From NCBI GenBank assembly GCA_000156115.1, contig DS995276.1, positions 624,017-688,016 on the forward strand: a stretch of 64,000 nt of DNA, written 5' to 3'. Below the pieces are notes generated by a model. The model had not been told where the DNA came from, made no database searches, and saw nothing but the letters and a program-made list of their open reading frames with translations. The stretch comes from Rhodobacteraceae bacterium HTCC2083. Its GTDB lineage: Bacteria > Pseudomonadota > Alphaproteobacteria > Rhodobacterales > Rhodobacteraceae. Both the position numbers and the translations under genes were made by a program. Of this stretch, positions 26,214 to 36,300 are shown piece after piece (position 1 is the stretch's first letter; every line of letters starts with the position of its first letter).

Positions 26214-26229
26214 TCAACCAAATGGTTGA
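26214..26229 (-). promoter_or_regulatory. Operator of the ArsR-type gene
   Basis: TCAACCA-AA-TGGTTGA is a perfect 7+7 base inverted repeat located 30 bases upstream of the ArsR-type start codon. The size and symmetry fit a winged-helix dimer site. Confidence 0.65.
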
Positions 26230-26342
26230 ATATGCAGTACCATCAATATGCGTCGGTTTCGCCCCCATGCCCAGCTGTCGCAATCTGAAATATATCAAAA
26301 AAATTACAATATAACAATAACTTAACTAAAGTCCACATTCTA

Positions 26343-26371
26343 TTGACTCCTACCCTCAGCGGCCTTAGCAC
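26343..26371 (+). promoter_or_regulatory. Possible promoter of the F0 operon
   Basis: TTGACT at 26343-26348 and TAGCAC at 26366-26371 are 17 bases apart. The -10 box is poor. The position, less than 20 bases before the first F0 gene, would give a very short leader. Confidence 0.3.
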
Positions 26372-26389
26372 TCCCGTTAAACCTCATTA

Positions 26390-26734
26390 GTGGGATTTAC
26401 CCCGTTGACCGAGCCTGACTATCAAGACCGTCTAAAGCAATTGGACGACCGGATCGCTCAGGTGAAAGCAACGCAAGACGGTGGTCCAGCAACCGAGGAA
26501 CACTATAGTGCGGCCCAGCAAGGGTGGCGTATGGTGACAGAACTAGTCGCCGGTCTCGGGATCGGTTTTGGCATCGGATACGGACTGGATGTGCTGTTTG
26601 GCACGCTGCCGATCTTCATGGTGCTATTTATTATGTTGGGTCTAGCGGCCGGTATCAAAACGATGATGCGCACCGCACAAGAGATCCAGGACAAACAAAT
26701 GTCTGCTCAGGCGGACGCGCAGAAAGAGGACTGA
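26390..26734 (+). CDS. atpI: F0F1 ATP synthase assembly protein I
   Basis: About 114 residues with a charged coiled N-terminus (DYQDRLKQLDDRIAQVKA) and two transmembrane helices (GLGIGFGIGYGLDVLF and PIFMVLFIMLGLAAGI), as in AtpI/AtpQ proteins that help assemble the c-ring. The start is uncertain: GTG 26390 or TTG 26405 (then MTEPDYQDRLKQL). It opens the F0 operon. Confidence 0.88.
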   Translation: MGFTPLTEPDYQDRLKQLDDRIAQVKATQDGGPATEEHYSAAQQGWRMVTELVAGLGIGFGIGYGLDVLFGTLPIFMVLFIMLGLAAGIKTMMRTAQEIQDKQMSAQADAQKED

Positions 26735-26737
26735 AGC

Positions 26738-27481
26738 ATGGCTGAGGAAAAAGGCGGACTAGTGTTCCACCCAATGGATCAGTTCATTGTCAAACCTTTG
26801 TTTGGGGATGGCGCAATTGGCATGTTCACGGTTACGAACATGACGCTTTGGCTTGCACTAGCCGCAATCTGCACCATCGGCTTGATGGTTATAGGCACGT
26901 CTGGCCGCGCAGTGATCCCGGGTCGCGCGCAGTCCATTGCAGAACTGGCTTACGGTTTCGTCTACAAAATGGTCGAAGACGTGACAGGCAAAGACGGGAT
27001 CAAGTACTTCCCTTACATCTTTACCTTATTCATCTTCATCTTGTTTTCCAACTTCCTTGCTTTGATCCCTATGTCCTTCTCCCCAACCTCGCACATAGCG
27101 GTTACGGCAATCTTGGGCTTTGGCGTGTTCTTTGTTGTTACGGCCATCGGCTTCATCAAAAACGGCGTTGGTTTCCTGGGCCTCTTTTGGGTCGCGAGCG
27201 CACCTTTAGCGCTGCGTCCGGTTTTGGCATTGATCGAGGTGATCTCTTACTTCGTGCGCCCTGTCAGCCATTCCATTCGTCTCGCAGGCAACGTCATGGC
27301 GGGCCACGCCGTTCTTAAGGTTTTCGCGGGCTTCGCAGCGCTCACAGCAGTTGCACCGCTTTCGATCCTTGGCGTTATGGCGATCTACGGCCTCGAAGTA
27401 CTGGTCTCCGCGATCCAGGCCTACGTATTTACCATTCTGACGTGCGTCTATCTGAAAGATGCTCTTCACCCGTCTCACTAA
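26738..27481 (+). CDS. atpB: ATP synthase F0 subunit a
   Basis: A 247-residue membrane subunit that forms the proton half-channels next to the c-ring. The key arginine lies in [17 protein letters not shown], and [10 protein letters not shown] and [14 protein letters not shown] are typical. The start ATG is four bases after the atpI stop. Confidence 0.97.
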   Translation: MAEEKGGLVFHPMDQFIVKPLFGDGAIGMFTVTNMTLWLALAAICTIGLMVIGTSGRAVIPGRAQSIAELAYGFVYKMVEDVTGKDGIKYFPYIFTLFIFILFSNFLALIPMSFSPTSHIAVTAILGFGVFFVVTAIGFIKNGVGFLGLFWVASAPLALRPVLALIEVISYFVRPVSHSIRLAGNVMAGHAVLKVFAGFAALTAVAPLSILGVMAIYGLEVLVSAIQAYVFTILTCVYLKDALHPSH

Positions 27482-27553
27482 CTAACGTCGGGCTGCGCAT
27501 TTGGCGCGCACCCTACGCATCTATCTAAACTTCCAATCGTAAGGAGAAATACT

Positions 27554-27778
27554 ATGGAAGGCGATCTCGCACACATCGGCGCAGGACTTGCAGCAATCGG
27601 TTCCGGCGCAGCCGCTATCGGTGTTGGTAACGTTGCAGGCAACTTCTTGGCTGGCGCATTGCGCAACCCATCCGCTGCTGCTTCGCAGACAGCAACACTC
27701 TTCATCGGCATCGCGTTCGCAGAAGCACTGGGCATCTTTGCATTCCTCGTGTCCCTTCTGTTGATGTTCGCAGTCTAA
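27554..27778 (+). CDS. atpE: ATP synthase F0 subunit c
   Basis: A 74-residue hairpin of two helices. The first has the glycine-rich [17 protein letters not shown] and the second carries the proton-binding Glu57 in [22 protein letters not shown] precedes the ATG. Sites around it could tune the high copy number needed for the c-ring: a GC-rich inverted repeat (about 27492-27515) upstream and a strong hairpin downstream. Confidence 0.97.
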   Translation: MEGDLAHIGAGLAAIGSGAAAIGVGNVAGNFLAGALRNPSAAASQTATLFIGIAFAEALGIFAFLVSLLLMFAV

Positions 27779-27803
27779 GCCGACTGATCTAATCCTTACG
27801 CGC

Positions 27804-27831
27804 GGGCGGCCCTGCTAACCCTAGGCCGCCC
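27804..27831 (+). promoter_or_regulatory. Strong hairpin after atpE
   Basis: GGGCGGCC-N12-GGCCGCCC, a perfect 8 bp GC-only stem between atpE and the b' gene. It has no T-run, so it more likely protects the 3' end of the atpE mRNA or partly attenuates transcription than acts as a full terminator. Confidence 0.6.
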
Positions 27832-27862
27832 GATGTAGAGAAAAGTTCCGACGGAGGACGAC

Positions 27863-28408
27863 ATGGCTACCGAAACAACAGGTGCCGTCAGCTCATGCGT
27901 GGATTCCCATGGTTCAGCCATTGGTATGCCGCAACTGTGCTTTGAATGGTTCCCAAACCAGATTTTCTGGCTCGTTCTCACTCTCGTAGTGATCTTTCTT
28001 GTCCTGTCCCGCATCGCGCTTCCGCGCATCGCTGCGGTTCTGGCAGAACGTCAAGGAACGATTTCAAATGACATCGCCGCAGCTGAAGCGTTGAGAAACA
28101 AAGTAGCAGACGCGGAAGATGCATATAACAAGGCCCTCGCAGATGCGCGTGCAGAAGCACAAAACATCGTGGCAAGTGCCAAAGCAGATATTCAAGCTGA
28201 CCTCGACGTCGCAATCGCGAAAGCGGACGCAGAGATTAGCGCGAAAGCTGCTGAATCGGAGAAAGCAATCGCTGAAATCCGTGCAGGTGCTCTCGCAAGC
28301 GTCGAAGAAGTCGCCAAAGACACAGCAGCTGAGATTGTCTCAGCTCTGGGTGGCAAGGCTTCGGCAAAAGTTGTGGGCGCGGCTGTCGCTGCCCGCTTGA
28401 AAGGATAA
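27863..28408 (+). CDS. ATP synthase F0 subunit b'
   Basis: 181 residues with one N-terminal membrane helix ([20 protein letters not shown]) followed by a long charged helix (about 60-180), forming half of the peripheral stalk. Alphaproteobacteria and phototrophs carry two b-type genes; this one lies before atpF, 4 bases apart. The start ATG has CGGAGGACGAC upstream. Confidence 0.95.
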   Translation: MATETTGAVSSCVDSHGSAIGMPQLCFEWFPNQIFWLVLTLVVIFLVLSRIALPRIAAVLAERQGTISNDIAAAEALRNKVADAEDAYNKALADARAEAQNIVASAKADIQADLDVAIAKADAEISAKAAESEKAIAEIRAGALASVEEVAKDTAAEIVSALGGKASAKVVGAAVAARLKG

Positions 28409-28412
28409 AGTC

Positions 28413-28973
28413 ATGCGCATCAAAGCACTTGCACTCCTCCTGACTGTTTCGGCCCAGCCTGCCCTTGCGGCCTCTGGTCCATTCTTCTCGCTCGGCAACA
28501 CGGACTTCGTTGTGTTGCTTGGCTTCTTGCTGTTCATCGGCGTTTTGCTCTATTTCAAGATCCCCGCCCTCTTGGGTGGCCTTTTGGACAAACGCGCAGA
28601 GGGCATCCGCGACGAGCTCGACGAAGCGAAAGCGCTGCGTGAAGAAGCTCAAACACTTCTTGCCTCCTACGAGCGCAAACAAAAAGAAGTTCAAGAGCAA
28701 GCAGATCGTATCGTGGAAGCAGCAAGAAAAGACGCAGTACTTGCTGCGGATCAGGCGAAAGAGGATCTCAAAGCCTCCATCGCGCGCCGCCTTGCAGCAG
28801 CGCAGGACCAACTGGCCTCTGCCGAAGCGGGTGCGGTCAAAGAAGTGCGTGACACAGCCGTCACAGTGGCAATCGCTGCTGCAAACGATGTGATTGCGAA
28901 GCAGATGACAGCCAAAAACGGCGCTGCATTGATCGACGATGCCATCAGCGAAGTTTCTTCAAAACTGCACTAA
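28413..28973 (+). CDS. atpF: ATP synthase F0 subunit b
   Basis: A 186-residue stalk subunit with a hydrophobic leader ([18 protein letters not shown]) that may be cleaved, then a membrane helix ([18 protein letters not shown]) and a long coiled helix. It closes the F0 operon and is followed by a terminator; the F1 genes are not in the window, as usual in alphaproteobacteria. Confidence 0.95.
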   Translation: MRIKALALLLTVSAQPALAASGPFFSLGNTDFVVLLGFLLFIGVLLYFKIPALLGGLLDKRAEGIRDELDEAKALREEAQTLLASYERKQKEVQEQADRIVEAARKDAVLAADQAKEDLKASIARRLAAAQDQLASAEAGAVKEVRDTAVTVAIAAANDVIAKQMTAKNGAALIDDAISEVSSKLH

Positions 28974-28999
28974 GATCTGTTAAAAACCTAATTGAATTC

Positions 29000-29025
29000 G
29001 CCCGGCCATCGCGTCGGGCTTTTTC
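29000..29025 (+). terminator. Intrinsic terminator of the F0 operon
   Basis: GCCCG-N10-CGGGC followed by TTTTTCTTTT, 26 bases after atpF. Confidence 0.85.
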
Positions 29026-29043
29026 TTTTCTTAACTCTTCCTA

Positions 29044-29081
29044 TTTCCCTAAATATCTCGGGGTTTGGGGTAGCGCCCCAT
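29044..29081. repeat. Intergenic repeat with AAATA motif and G/C hairpin, copy 3
   Basis: TTTCCCTAAATATCTCGGGG followed by TTTGGGGTAGCGCCCCAT. The layout is the same as at 8929 and 22720: a CCxAAATA motif, then a G-rich run and a GGGG...CCCC fold. It lies between the F0 terminator and the hydrolase gene. Confidence 0.55.
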
Positions 29082-29100
29082 CCTGCCGCTTTAGCGGCTC

Positions 29101-31143
29101 ATGCAGTACGCCCATCTTGACTCCCAAACATCAAACCTCAACGATGTTTTCATGACATCAAATACGCTCCGCACAATCGCCGAAAATCCCGACTTCGGCA
29201 TCATGATGCCCGACGGCACCCGCCTCTCCGCACGCACTTGGATGCCCGACAACGCGACAGACGCGCCCGTCCCTGCGATCCTTGAATTTCTGCCCTACCG
29301 AAAACGCGATGGCACCACAGCGCGGGATTGCCTCACGCACCCCTATTTTGCGCGACGCGGCTATGCCTGCATCCGCGTCGACATGCGCGGCAACGGCGAT
29401 AGCGAAGGGCTGATGGAAGACGAATACAGCCCCCAAGAACTCGCAGACGCGGTAGAAACAATCAAATGGCTCGCCGCGCAGCCTTGGTGCTCGGGCACTG
29501 TTGGGATGATGGGGATCAGCTGGGGTGGCTTCAACGCTTTGCAAGTCGCAGCGCTGCAACCCGACGCTCTCAAAGCGATCATAACGCTCTGCTCTACAGT
29601 GGATCGCTACGCCGATGACATCCACTACAAAGGCGGCTGTTTGCTCAATGAAAACCTCGGCTGGTCTGGCACGATGTGGTCTTATTCTTCGCGTGCACCC
29701 GACCCAGCGCTGCGCCCTGACGACTGGCGCGAAATTTGGCTCAAACGCCTCGAAAACGAACCCTTCCTTGCTGCGACTTGGCTCGATCACCAACACCGCG
29801 ACGCTTACTGGAAACACGGCTCCGTCTGCGAAGACTACAGTAAGATCAAAGCTGCCACGCTCGCCATCGGCGGTTGGGGTGACGCCTATAAAAACGCTCC
29901 GCCCGCATTGATCGAAAACCTCACTGCACCTGTAAAAGCGATCATCGGACCATGGGTGCACAAATACCCACACTTCGCCATCCCAGAACCGCGGATTGGC
30001 TTTTTGCAAGAAGCCTTGCGTTGGTGGGATCGCTGGCTCAAGGGGATCGAGACTGGCGTTGAAGATGACCCTCTCTACCGCCCATACCTTATGGAGTCTG
30101 TGCCGCCAAAATCGTGGTACACCGAACGCGCAGGTTCATGGCTCGCGATCGCCGAAAAACCCTCAGATCTCCCGCGTGAGACTTGGCATTTTGGCGAAAA
30201 CAGCCTTCAAGAAAGCCCCGCAGCTTTCAGAAAAACCATTCAATCCCCCCAAACATGTGGCGCGCATTCGGGCGAATATTGCGCGATTTGGCTGGGGCCA
30301 GAACTGCCCGATGATCAGCGCAGCGATGATGCGATGTCACTGGTGTTCACATCCGAACCAGTCACAGAAAAACGCGACATAGTTGGCGCGCCGCAAGTGA
30401 CACTCACCCTCAGCTCCAACACTGCACAGGGGCAGATCGCTTTACGTTTGCTCGACATTCAACCCAACGGCGCGAGCGCACGCATCACTTATGGCGTTCT
30501 TAACCTCTCGCATCGCCATAGCCACGCCGAACCTTCTGCAATGACGCCGAACAGTCCTGAAGAGGTCACACTCGATCTGGATCATATCGCGTATCGCCTG
30601 CCCAAAGGTCATCGCCTAGGTGTTGCTGTGTCGACCGCCTATTGGCCCCTAATCTGGCCCAGCCCGGAAGCGAGCAAATTAACGTTAACCGAAGGGTCGC
30701 TCAGCTTGCCCTTGCGCGCCAGCGGCGACACTGATGAATGGACTTTCGAGACACCCGAAGCAGACGAACCATGGCAAATTGAGACCATCCGCGAGGGATC
30801 AAACATCCGCAAAACTGTGACAGATTGGGCCACAGGCATTGTCACGCTTGAGATCATTGATGATTTCGGCAAGGTCAAAGATGGTGATCACGGTCTCATC
30901 AACGGCTCCATCGCGAGAGAGTGGTGGTCAATCCATCCCGATGATCCCCTAAGTGCTAAAGGCCGTTCACATTGGAGCGATGAATTAGAGCGCGAGGGAA
31001 TCACTCTTCGCACCGAAACCACATCCGAGATGACCTCTGACGCTACGCATTTCCACCTCACAGCGCGTTTGGAGGCATTTGAAAACGGCGACCTAATCTT
31101 CGAAAAAGACGTGCAGCGCAGCATTTTGCGCGACAACTTATGA
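29101..31143 (+). CDS. CocE/NonD family hydrolase (X-Pro aminopeptidase fold)
   Basis: A 680-residue (or 663 from ATG 29152) alpha/beta hydrolase. The N-terminal catalytic domain has LPYRKRDGTT, YACIRVDMRGNGDSEG and the nucleophile GMMGISWGGFNALQ. The C-terminal jelly-roll domain has the family ending LTARLEAFENGDLIFEKDVQ. Relatives cleave cocaine esters, beta-lactam side chains or X-Pro peptides. It precedes an oligopeptide-type ABC transporter on the same strand, so it may act on the imported compound. Neither start has a good ribosome site. Confidence 0.88.
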   Translation: MQYAHLDSQTSNLNDVFMTSNTLRTIAENPDFGIMMPDGTRLSARTWMPDNATDAPVPAILEFLPYRKRDGTTARDCLTHPYFARRGYACIRVDMRGNGDSEGLMEDEYSPQELADAVETIKWLAAQPWCSGTVGMMGISWGGFNALQVAALQPDALKAIITLCSTVDRYADDIHYKGGCLLNENLGWSGTMWSYSSRAPDPALRPDDWREIWLKRLENEPFLAATWLDHQHRDAYWKHGSVCEDYSKIKAATLAIGGWGDAYKNAPPALIENLTAPVKAIIGPWVHKYPHFAIPEPRIGFLQEALRWWDRWLKGIETGVEDDPLYRPYLMESVPPKSWYTERAGSWLAIAEKPSDLPRETWHFGENSLQESPAAFRKTIQSPQTCGAHSGEYCAIWLGPELPDDQRSDDAMSLVFTSEPVTEKRDIVGAPQVTLTLSSNTAQGQIALRLLDIQPNGASARITYGVLNLSHRHSHAEPSAMTPNSPEEVTLDLDHIAYRLPKGHRLGVAVSTAYWPLIWPSPEASKLTLTEGSLSLPLRASGDTDEWTFETPEADEPWQIETIREGSNIRKTVTDWATGIVTLEIIDDFGKVKDGDHGLINGSIAREWWSIHPDDPLSAKGRSHWSDELEREGITLRTETTSEMTSDATHFHLTARLEAFENGDLIFEKDVQRSILRDNL

Positions 31144-31270
31144 AAGCGTGATGGGAAAAGGCAATTAACCCTTGCTGTGCGCGCCGCAATCCGCATTGTT
31201 AGCGTCACTAATATGAAAACCGCCTGCTTATAACGACGGCGGATCAAGATAACTAACTTGGAGACTTCAA

Positions 31271-32854
31271 ATGCAAGATCAACTCGACTACCTCGCCAAA
31301 CGTGCGAGCGCTGGCAAACTGTCACGCCGTGACTTCATGGGCAAAGCCTCCGCACTGGGCGTGAGCGCCGCAGCTGCAAGCACGATGTTCGCGACAGCCG
31401 CGCAAGCAATGACACCCAAAAAGGGTGGCGATCTGAAGATCGGCTCAACAGGCGGCGAAAGCACCAACTCGCTCGACCCAGCGACATACGCGAGCCAAGT
31501 GCCCTACCACAATGGTCGTCAATTCGGTGACACATTGGTAGAAGTTTCCCCAACGGGTGAGATTGAACCACGCCTCGCGACAAGCGTTGAAAGCACGCCA
31601 GACGCAAAAACATGGATGTTCAAACTGCGTCAAGGCGTTGAATTCCATAACGGTAAGACAATGACTGGCGACGACGTTCTCAAAACGATGGAGCGTCATT
31701 CTAACGAGGATTCCAAGTCCGGTGCTTTGGGTGTCATGCGCAATATCGAGAGCATGAAAGTTGAAGGCGATACATTCTCCGTCACGCTCAAAGATGCGAA
31801 CGCTGACCTGCCTTACCTGATGTCTGATTATCACCTAATCATTCAGCCAAATGGCGGCATGGACAACCCTGCCGAAGGCGTTGGCACTGGCCCATATAAG
31901 ATGGAAGTTGATGAGCCGGGTGTACGTCACATGTACACGAAGCATGCGAACTACTGGGGCGATGACGGCCACTTTGATTCCGTCGAGATCCTTGCGATCA
32001 ACGATGCGACAGCGCGCACAGCGGCGCTTCAATCCGGTCAGGTGCACCTGATCAACCGTCTAGAACCAAAGATTGCCGGCCTCCTGTCACGCGCACCTGG
32101 CGTTCAAGTTCAGTCCACCCCGGGCCGTGGTCACTATGTGTTCATCATGCACACAAACACTGCGCCTTTTGATAGCAAAGAACTGCGTCTTGCGCTTAAG
32201 TATGCGATAAACCGCGAAGAAATGGTCGAGAAAATTCTACGCGGCTACGGTTCTGTTGGTAACGACATGCCAATCAACGCGGCCTATCCTTTGTTTGATG
32301 GCTCGATTGAGCAGCGTATGTATGACGTGGACAAAGCGAAAGAGCACTACGCAAAGTCTGGTCATGATGGCTCACCCATTATCTTGCGCACCGCTGATGG
32401 TGCCTTCCCGGGTGCTGTTGATGCTGCACAGCTGTTCCAGCAATCCGCTCAGGCTGCTGGCATTCCATTGGAAATCAAGCGCGAACCAAACGATGGCTAC
32501 TGGTCCGAAGTCTGGAACAAGCAGCCCTTCTGTGCATCTTACTGGGGCGGTCGTCCGGTTCAGGATCAGATGTATTCGACAGCGTATCTTTCAAGCGCAG
32601 ATTGGAACGACACAAAGTTCAACAACCCAGAATTTGACGCCAAACTTTTGGCTGCAAAAGCAGAGTTGGACGGCGAGAAGCGCAAAGCGCTTTATTCCGA
32701 GATGGGCCAGTTGGTGCGTGAAGAAGGCGGTCTTATCTGCCCAATGTTCAACGACTTCATCGACGGTGTCAGCGACAAGCTTGTGGGTTGGGAAGTCGAT
32801 CCAAACGGCGAGCTGATGAACGGTCAGGTCACACGCAAGCTGTCCTTCGCATAA
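31271..32854 (+). CDS. ABC transporter substrate-binding protein, oligopeptide type
   Basis: A 527-residue family-5 periplasmic binding protein (DppA/OppA type). The N-terminus carries a twin-arginine signal (LSRRDFMGKASALGVSAAAA), so export is likely folded through Tat. Mature features are GVEFHNGKTMTGDDVLKTME, VGTGPYKM and ALKYAINREEMVEKILRGYG. GGAGAC precedes the ATG. It begins a four-gene transporter operon. Confidence 0.92.
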   Translation: MQDQLDYLAKRASAGKLSRRDFMGKASALGVSAAAASTMFATAAQAMTPKKGGDLKIGSTGGESTNSLDPATYASQVPYHNGRQFGDTLVEVSPTGEIEPRLATSVESTPDAKTWMFKLRQGVEFHNGKTMTGDDVLKTMERHSNEDSKSGALGVMRNIESMKVEGDTFSVTLKDANADLPYLMSDYHLIIQPNGGMDNPAEGVGTGPYKMEVDEPGVRHMYTKHANYWGDDGHFDSVEILAINDATARTAALQSGQVHLINRLEPKIAGLLSRAPGVQVQSTPGRGHYVFIMHTNTAPFDSKELRLALKYAINREEMVEKILRGYGSVGNDMPINAAYPLFDGSIEQRMYDVDKAKEHYAKSGHDGSPIILRTADGAFPGAVDAAQLFQQSAQAAGIPLEIKREPNDGYWSEVWNKQPFCASYWGGRPVQDQMYSTAYLSSADWNDTKFNNPEFDAKLLAAKAELDGEKRKALYSEMGQLVREEGGLICPMFNDFIDGVSDKLVGWEVDPNGELMNGQVTRKLSFA

Positions 32855-32868
32855 GGTCGGGTTAGCAC

Positions 32869-33825
32869 ATGCACCCGATTTTGAAATTGGTGTCCCAGCG
32901 TTTAGCGCTGGGGCTCCTGCTCCTCCTCGCAGCGTCAGCGTTGATATTTGTGGGAACGCAAATTCTTCCCGGTGATGTTGCTGCTTCTATTCTAGGCCAA
33001 TCCGCGACCCCTGAGGCGCTGGCCAATCTTCGTGCAGAATTAGGCCTGAATGAGCCTGCTTTGAGCCGCTATTTCAGCTGGCTTGGTAGCGCGGTCACAG
33101 GTGATCTCGGCACAGCGCTCACCAATGGACAAGACATCGCAACCTCCATGGGCAAACGCCTTGGCAACACCTTGTTCCTTGCCTTTTGGGCCGCTGTTGT
33201 CTCCGTGCCTCTCGCAATCTTCCTTGGTCTTCTGGCGGTACGCTACAAAGACCGCTGGCCCGATAAATTGATCTCTGCCGTCACGCTCACATCTATCTCA
33301 ATCCCCGAATTCCTGATCGGCTACGTGTTGATGTATTTCATCGGCGTCAAACTTGGCTGGGCCCCATCCGTAGCGATGATCAACGACAGCATGAGCCTTG
33401 GTGAAAAGCTCGCAGCTATCGCGCTCCCGGTCACTGTGCTGACCCTCGTGGTGCTCGCCCACATGATGCGCATGACCCGCGCCGCCATTCTGAACGTGAT
33501 GCAATCCGCCTATATAGAAACCGCAGAACTCAAAGGTCTCAGCAGCTTCCAAGTTATCTCGCGCCATGCTTTCCCTAACGCAATTGCGCCAATTGTGAAC
33601 GTCGTCATGCTAAACCTCGCCTACCTTGTTGTGGGTGTCGTCGTGGTCGAAGTGGTCTTCGTTTATCCGGGCATGGGTCAGTATCTAGTCGATCACGTGG
33701 CCAAGCGCGATGTACCAGTTGTGCAAGCCTGCGGCCTTGTTTTCGCAGCCGTTTACATCCTGCTCAACATGGTCGCTGATATTGTGTCGATCCTCGCGAA
33801 CCCGCGCTTACGACACCCGAAATAG
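32869..33825 (+). CDS. ABC transporter permease, DppB type
   Basis: A 318-residue permease with six membrane helices, FVGTQILPGDVAASILGQSA at the N-terminus and the EAA loop ETAELKGLSSFQVISRHAFPNA that docks to the ATPase. It is followed 11 bases later by its partner permease. Confidence 0.93.
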   Translation: MHPILKLVSQRLALGLLLLLAASALIFVGTQILPGDVAASILGQSATPEALANLRAELGLNEPALSRYFSWLGSAVTGDLGTALTNGQDIATSMGKRLGNTLFLAFWAAVVSVPLAIFLGLLAVRYKDRWPDKLISAVTLTSISIPEFLIGYVLMYFIGVKLGWAPSVAMINDSMSLGEKLAAIALPVTVLTLVVLAHMMRMTRAAILNVMQSAYIETAELKGLSSFQVISRHAFPNAIAPIVNVVMLNLAYLVVGVVVVEVVFVYPGMGQYLVDHVAKRDVPVVQACGLVFAAVYILLNMVADIVSILANPRLRHPK

Positions 33826-33836
33826 GAGGAACGGAC

Positions 33837-34655
33837 ATGTTCAAGAATATCCCCATATCCGCCCTCATCGGCCTGTTCTTCACAGGTCTCTATTTCTTCA
33901 TCGCCATCTTCGCCCCATGGATCGCACCCTACGGCATGGCGGAAGCCGTCGGCGACGTGTGGGAGCCATCCTCGGCCAAACACTGGCTCGGCACAGATAG
34001 TATCGGACGCGACCTGCTCAGCCGGATGATCTATGGCGGGCGCACAACAATCTTCATCGCCACAGCGGCGACGATCCTCAGTTTCACGCTCGGATCCTGC
34101 CTTGGCCTTTTGGCAGCAGTCATGGGCGGATGGGTCGATCAAGCCATTTCACGCTTCGTGGATTTGATCATGTCGATCCCCACTTTGATATTCGCGCTCG
34201 TAGTCCTCTCGGTCATGCCTGTCACGATCCCAGTGCTCATCCTCGTCATGGGTCTCTTGGATTCAACACGCGTTTACCGCCTCTCACGCGCAGTTGCAGT
34301 GGACATCAACGTGATGGACTACGTCGAAGCCGCGACACTGCGCGGCGAGGGGCGTGGCTGGATCATTTTCCGTGAAATCCTACCCAACGCACTTAGCCCA
34401 CTGGTCGCTGAAATGGGGCTGCGTTTCATCTTCGCAGTCCTCTTCGTCTCGACGCTGTCATTCCTTGGTCTCGGCGTACAGCCCCCTGGCGCGGATTGGG
34501 GCGGCATCGTGAAAGAAAACAAAGACGGCATCGTCTACGGCATCCCCGCCGCATTGGTGCCAGCCTTCGCCATCGCAACGCTCGCAATTTCGGTGAACCT
34601 TGTAGCGGACTGGATCCTCAACAGAACCACCTCTCTCAAAGGAGGGCGCGGATAA
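33837..34655 (+). CDS. ABC transporter permease, DppC type
   Basis: A 272-residue permease: HWLGTDSIGRDLLSRMIYGG, then the EAA loop DYVEAATLRGEGRGWIIFRE and ILPNALSPLVAE. It is the second channel subunit. Its stop overlaps the ATG of the ATPase gene by one base. Confidence 0.93.
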   Translation: MFKNIPISALIGLFFTGLYFFIAIFAPWIAPYGMAEAVGDVWEPSSAKHWLGTDSIGRDLLSRMIYGGRTTIFIATAATILSFTLGSCLGLLAAVMGGWVDQAISRFVDLIMSIPTLIFALVVLSVMPVTIPVLILVMGLLDSTRVYRLSRAVAVDINVMDYVEAATLRGEGRGWIIFREILPNALSPLVAEMGLRFIFAVLFVSTLSFLGLGVQPPGADWGGIVKENKDGIVYGIPAALVPAFAIATLAISVNLVADWILNRTTSLKGGRG

Positions 34656-36294
34656 TGAGCAACCCACTCCTCAAAGTAAGCGGTCTCAAGATCGGCGCGA
34701 CGGTTTATCCACCAGATTCCAAACCCCACAAGATCGAGATCGTGCATGGCGTCGATTTTGAGCTGCAAAAGGGCAAGGTCCTTGGCCTGATCGGTGAATC
34801 CGGCGCGGGCAAATCCACGATCGGCCTCTCTGCGCTTGGCTATGGGCGTGGCGGCGTGGAACTCACAGGCGGTGAAGTTTGGGTCAACGGACGCGACATC
34901 CTGCAAGGCGGTATCGCGGATCTGCGCAAACTGCGCGGCGCGGCGCGGAAGTCACCTATGTGGCGCAATCCGCCGCTGCAAGTTTCAATCCCGCCAAAAA
35001 AATCATGGATCAGGTGGTTGAGGCCTCCGTCAGCCAGGGCAAGTTCTCCCGTTCAGATGCCGAAGCCAAAGCGCGGCTCTTGTTCGCCAAACTCGGCCTG
35101 CCTGATCCTGACAACATCGGATCGCGCTACCCACATCAGGTCAGCGGTGGCCAACTACAACGTTGCATGACCGCGCTCGCGCTGTGCCCCGAGCCTGATC
35201 TGGTGGTCTTCGATGAACCGACCACAGCGCTTGATGTAACCACGCAAATCGACGTGCTCGCCGCCATCAAAGAAGCGATCCGCGATACCGGCGTTGCCGC
35301 GCTTTATATCACTCATGACCTCGCCGTGGTAGCGCAGGTCAGCGACGATATCATGGTTCTGAAAATGGGCGAGATGGTCGAATATGGCCCTGTCGATCAA
35401 ATCATCAACAACCCGCAGGAAGAGTATACCAAAGCCCTCGTCTCCGTGCGCTCGATCAATCATGAAGAGAAAACGCCGACGGCTCCAATCCTAAGCGCCA
35501 AGAACATAACCGCGCGCTACAAGGGTACTAAATTCAACGTGCTGCATGATGTCAGCATTGATATCTCTCCCGGCCAAACCCTTGCTGTGGTCGGTGAATC
35601 CGGCTCTGGCAAATCCACGCTCGCGCGCGTGATTACGGGCCTTCTGCCCCCAAAAGGCGGCAGTACAGATTTCGCAGGCCGCACGCTTAGCCCCGATCAA
35701 CCGAGCCGCACCAAGGAAGACCTGCGCGAATTGCAGATGATCTACCAAATGGCGGATGTGGCGATGAACCCGCGTCAGACCGTGGGCACGATAATTGGCC
35801 GGCCCTTAGAGTTCTACTTCGGCCTCAAAGGTGCCGAGAAACGCAAACGCATCAACGAATTGCTCGATGAGATCGAGATGGGCGATGGCTTCATCGACCG
35901 CTATCCAGCCGAGCTTTCCGGTGGTCAAAAACAACGTGTCTGCATCGCCCGCGCGCTGGCAGCGAAGCCCAAGCTAATAATCTGTGATGAAGTCACCTCC
36001 GCACTCGATCCACTGGTCGCTGACGGCATTCTAAAACTGCTACTTGATCTGCAAAAACGCGAAGACGTCGCTTATCTCTTCATCACCCACGACCTCGCCA
36101 CAGTGCGCGCCATCGCAGACAGCATCGCGGTGATGTATCAAGGCAAAGTCGTGCGCTACGGCCCCAAATCCGAAGTGCTCAGCCCACCCTTTGATGACTA
36201 CACCGACCTGCTGCTAAGCTCTGTGCCAGAAATGAAAATCGGCTGGCTCGAAAACGTCATTGCCACACGCAAAATGGAAAGTGCTGGCAACTAG
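34655..36294 (+). pseudogene. Fused double ATPase of the ABC transporter, frameshifted
   Basis: The gene would encode a two-domain ATPase of about 544 residues. Domain 1 has Walker A GESGAGKST (residues 47-55), the signature VSGGQLQR and Walker B LVVFDEP. Domain 2 has GESGSGKST, LSGGQKQR and LIICDEVTSALD. The reading frame breaks at 34933-34947, where GCGCG occurs three times in tandem. With two copies the frame runs LRKLRGAEVTYVAQSAAASF without interruption; with three it shifts and stops at 35170. As written, domain 1 is cut after Walker A and the rest lacks a proper start. This is either a real inactivating duplication or an assembly error. Confidence 0.85.
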
Positions 36295-36300
36295 CGCCCC

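Noticed and set aside
29158-30009. A 283-codon antisense frame over the CocE-type gene
   Set aside because: No motif and fully explained as a shadow of the hydrolase.
34879-36294. Treating the downstream part of the ABC ATPase as an intact separate gene
   Set aside because: Its first residues (MGQRTRHPARR) are the out-of-frame reading of domain 1; the true protein begins at 34655 and is interrupted by the GCGCG expansion.
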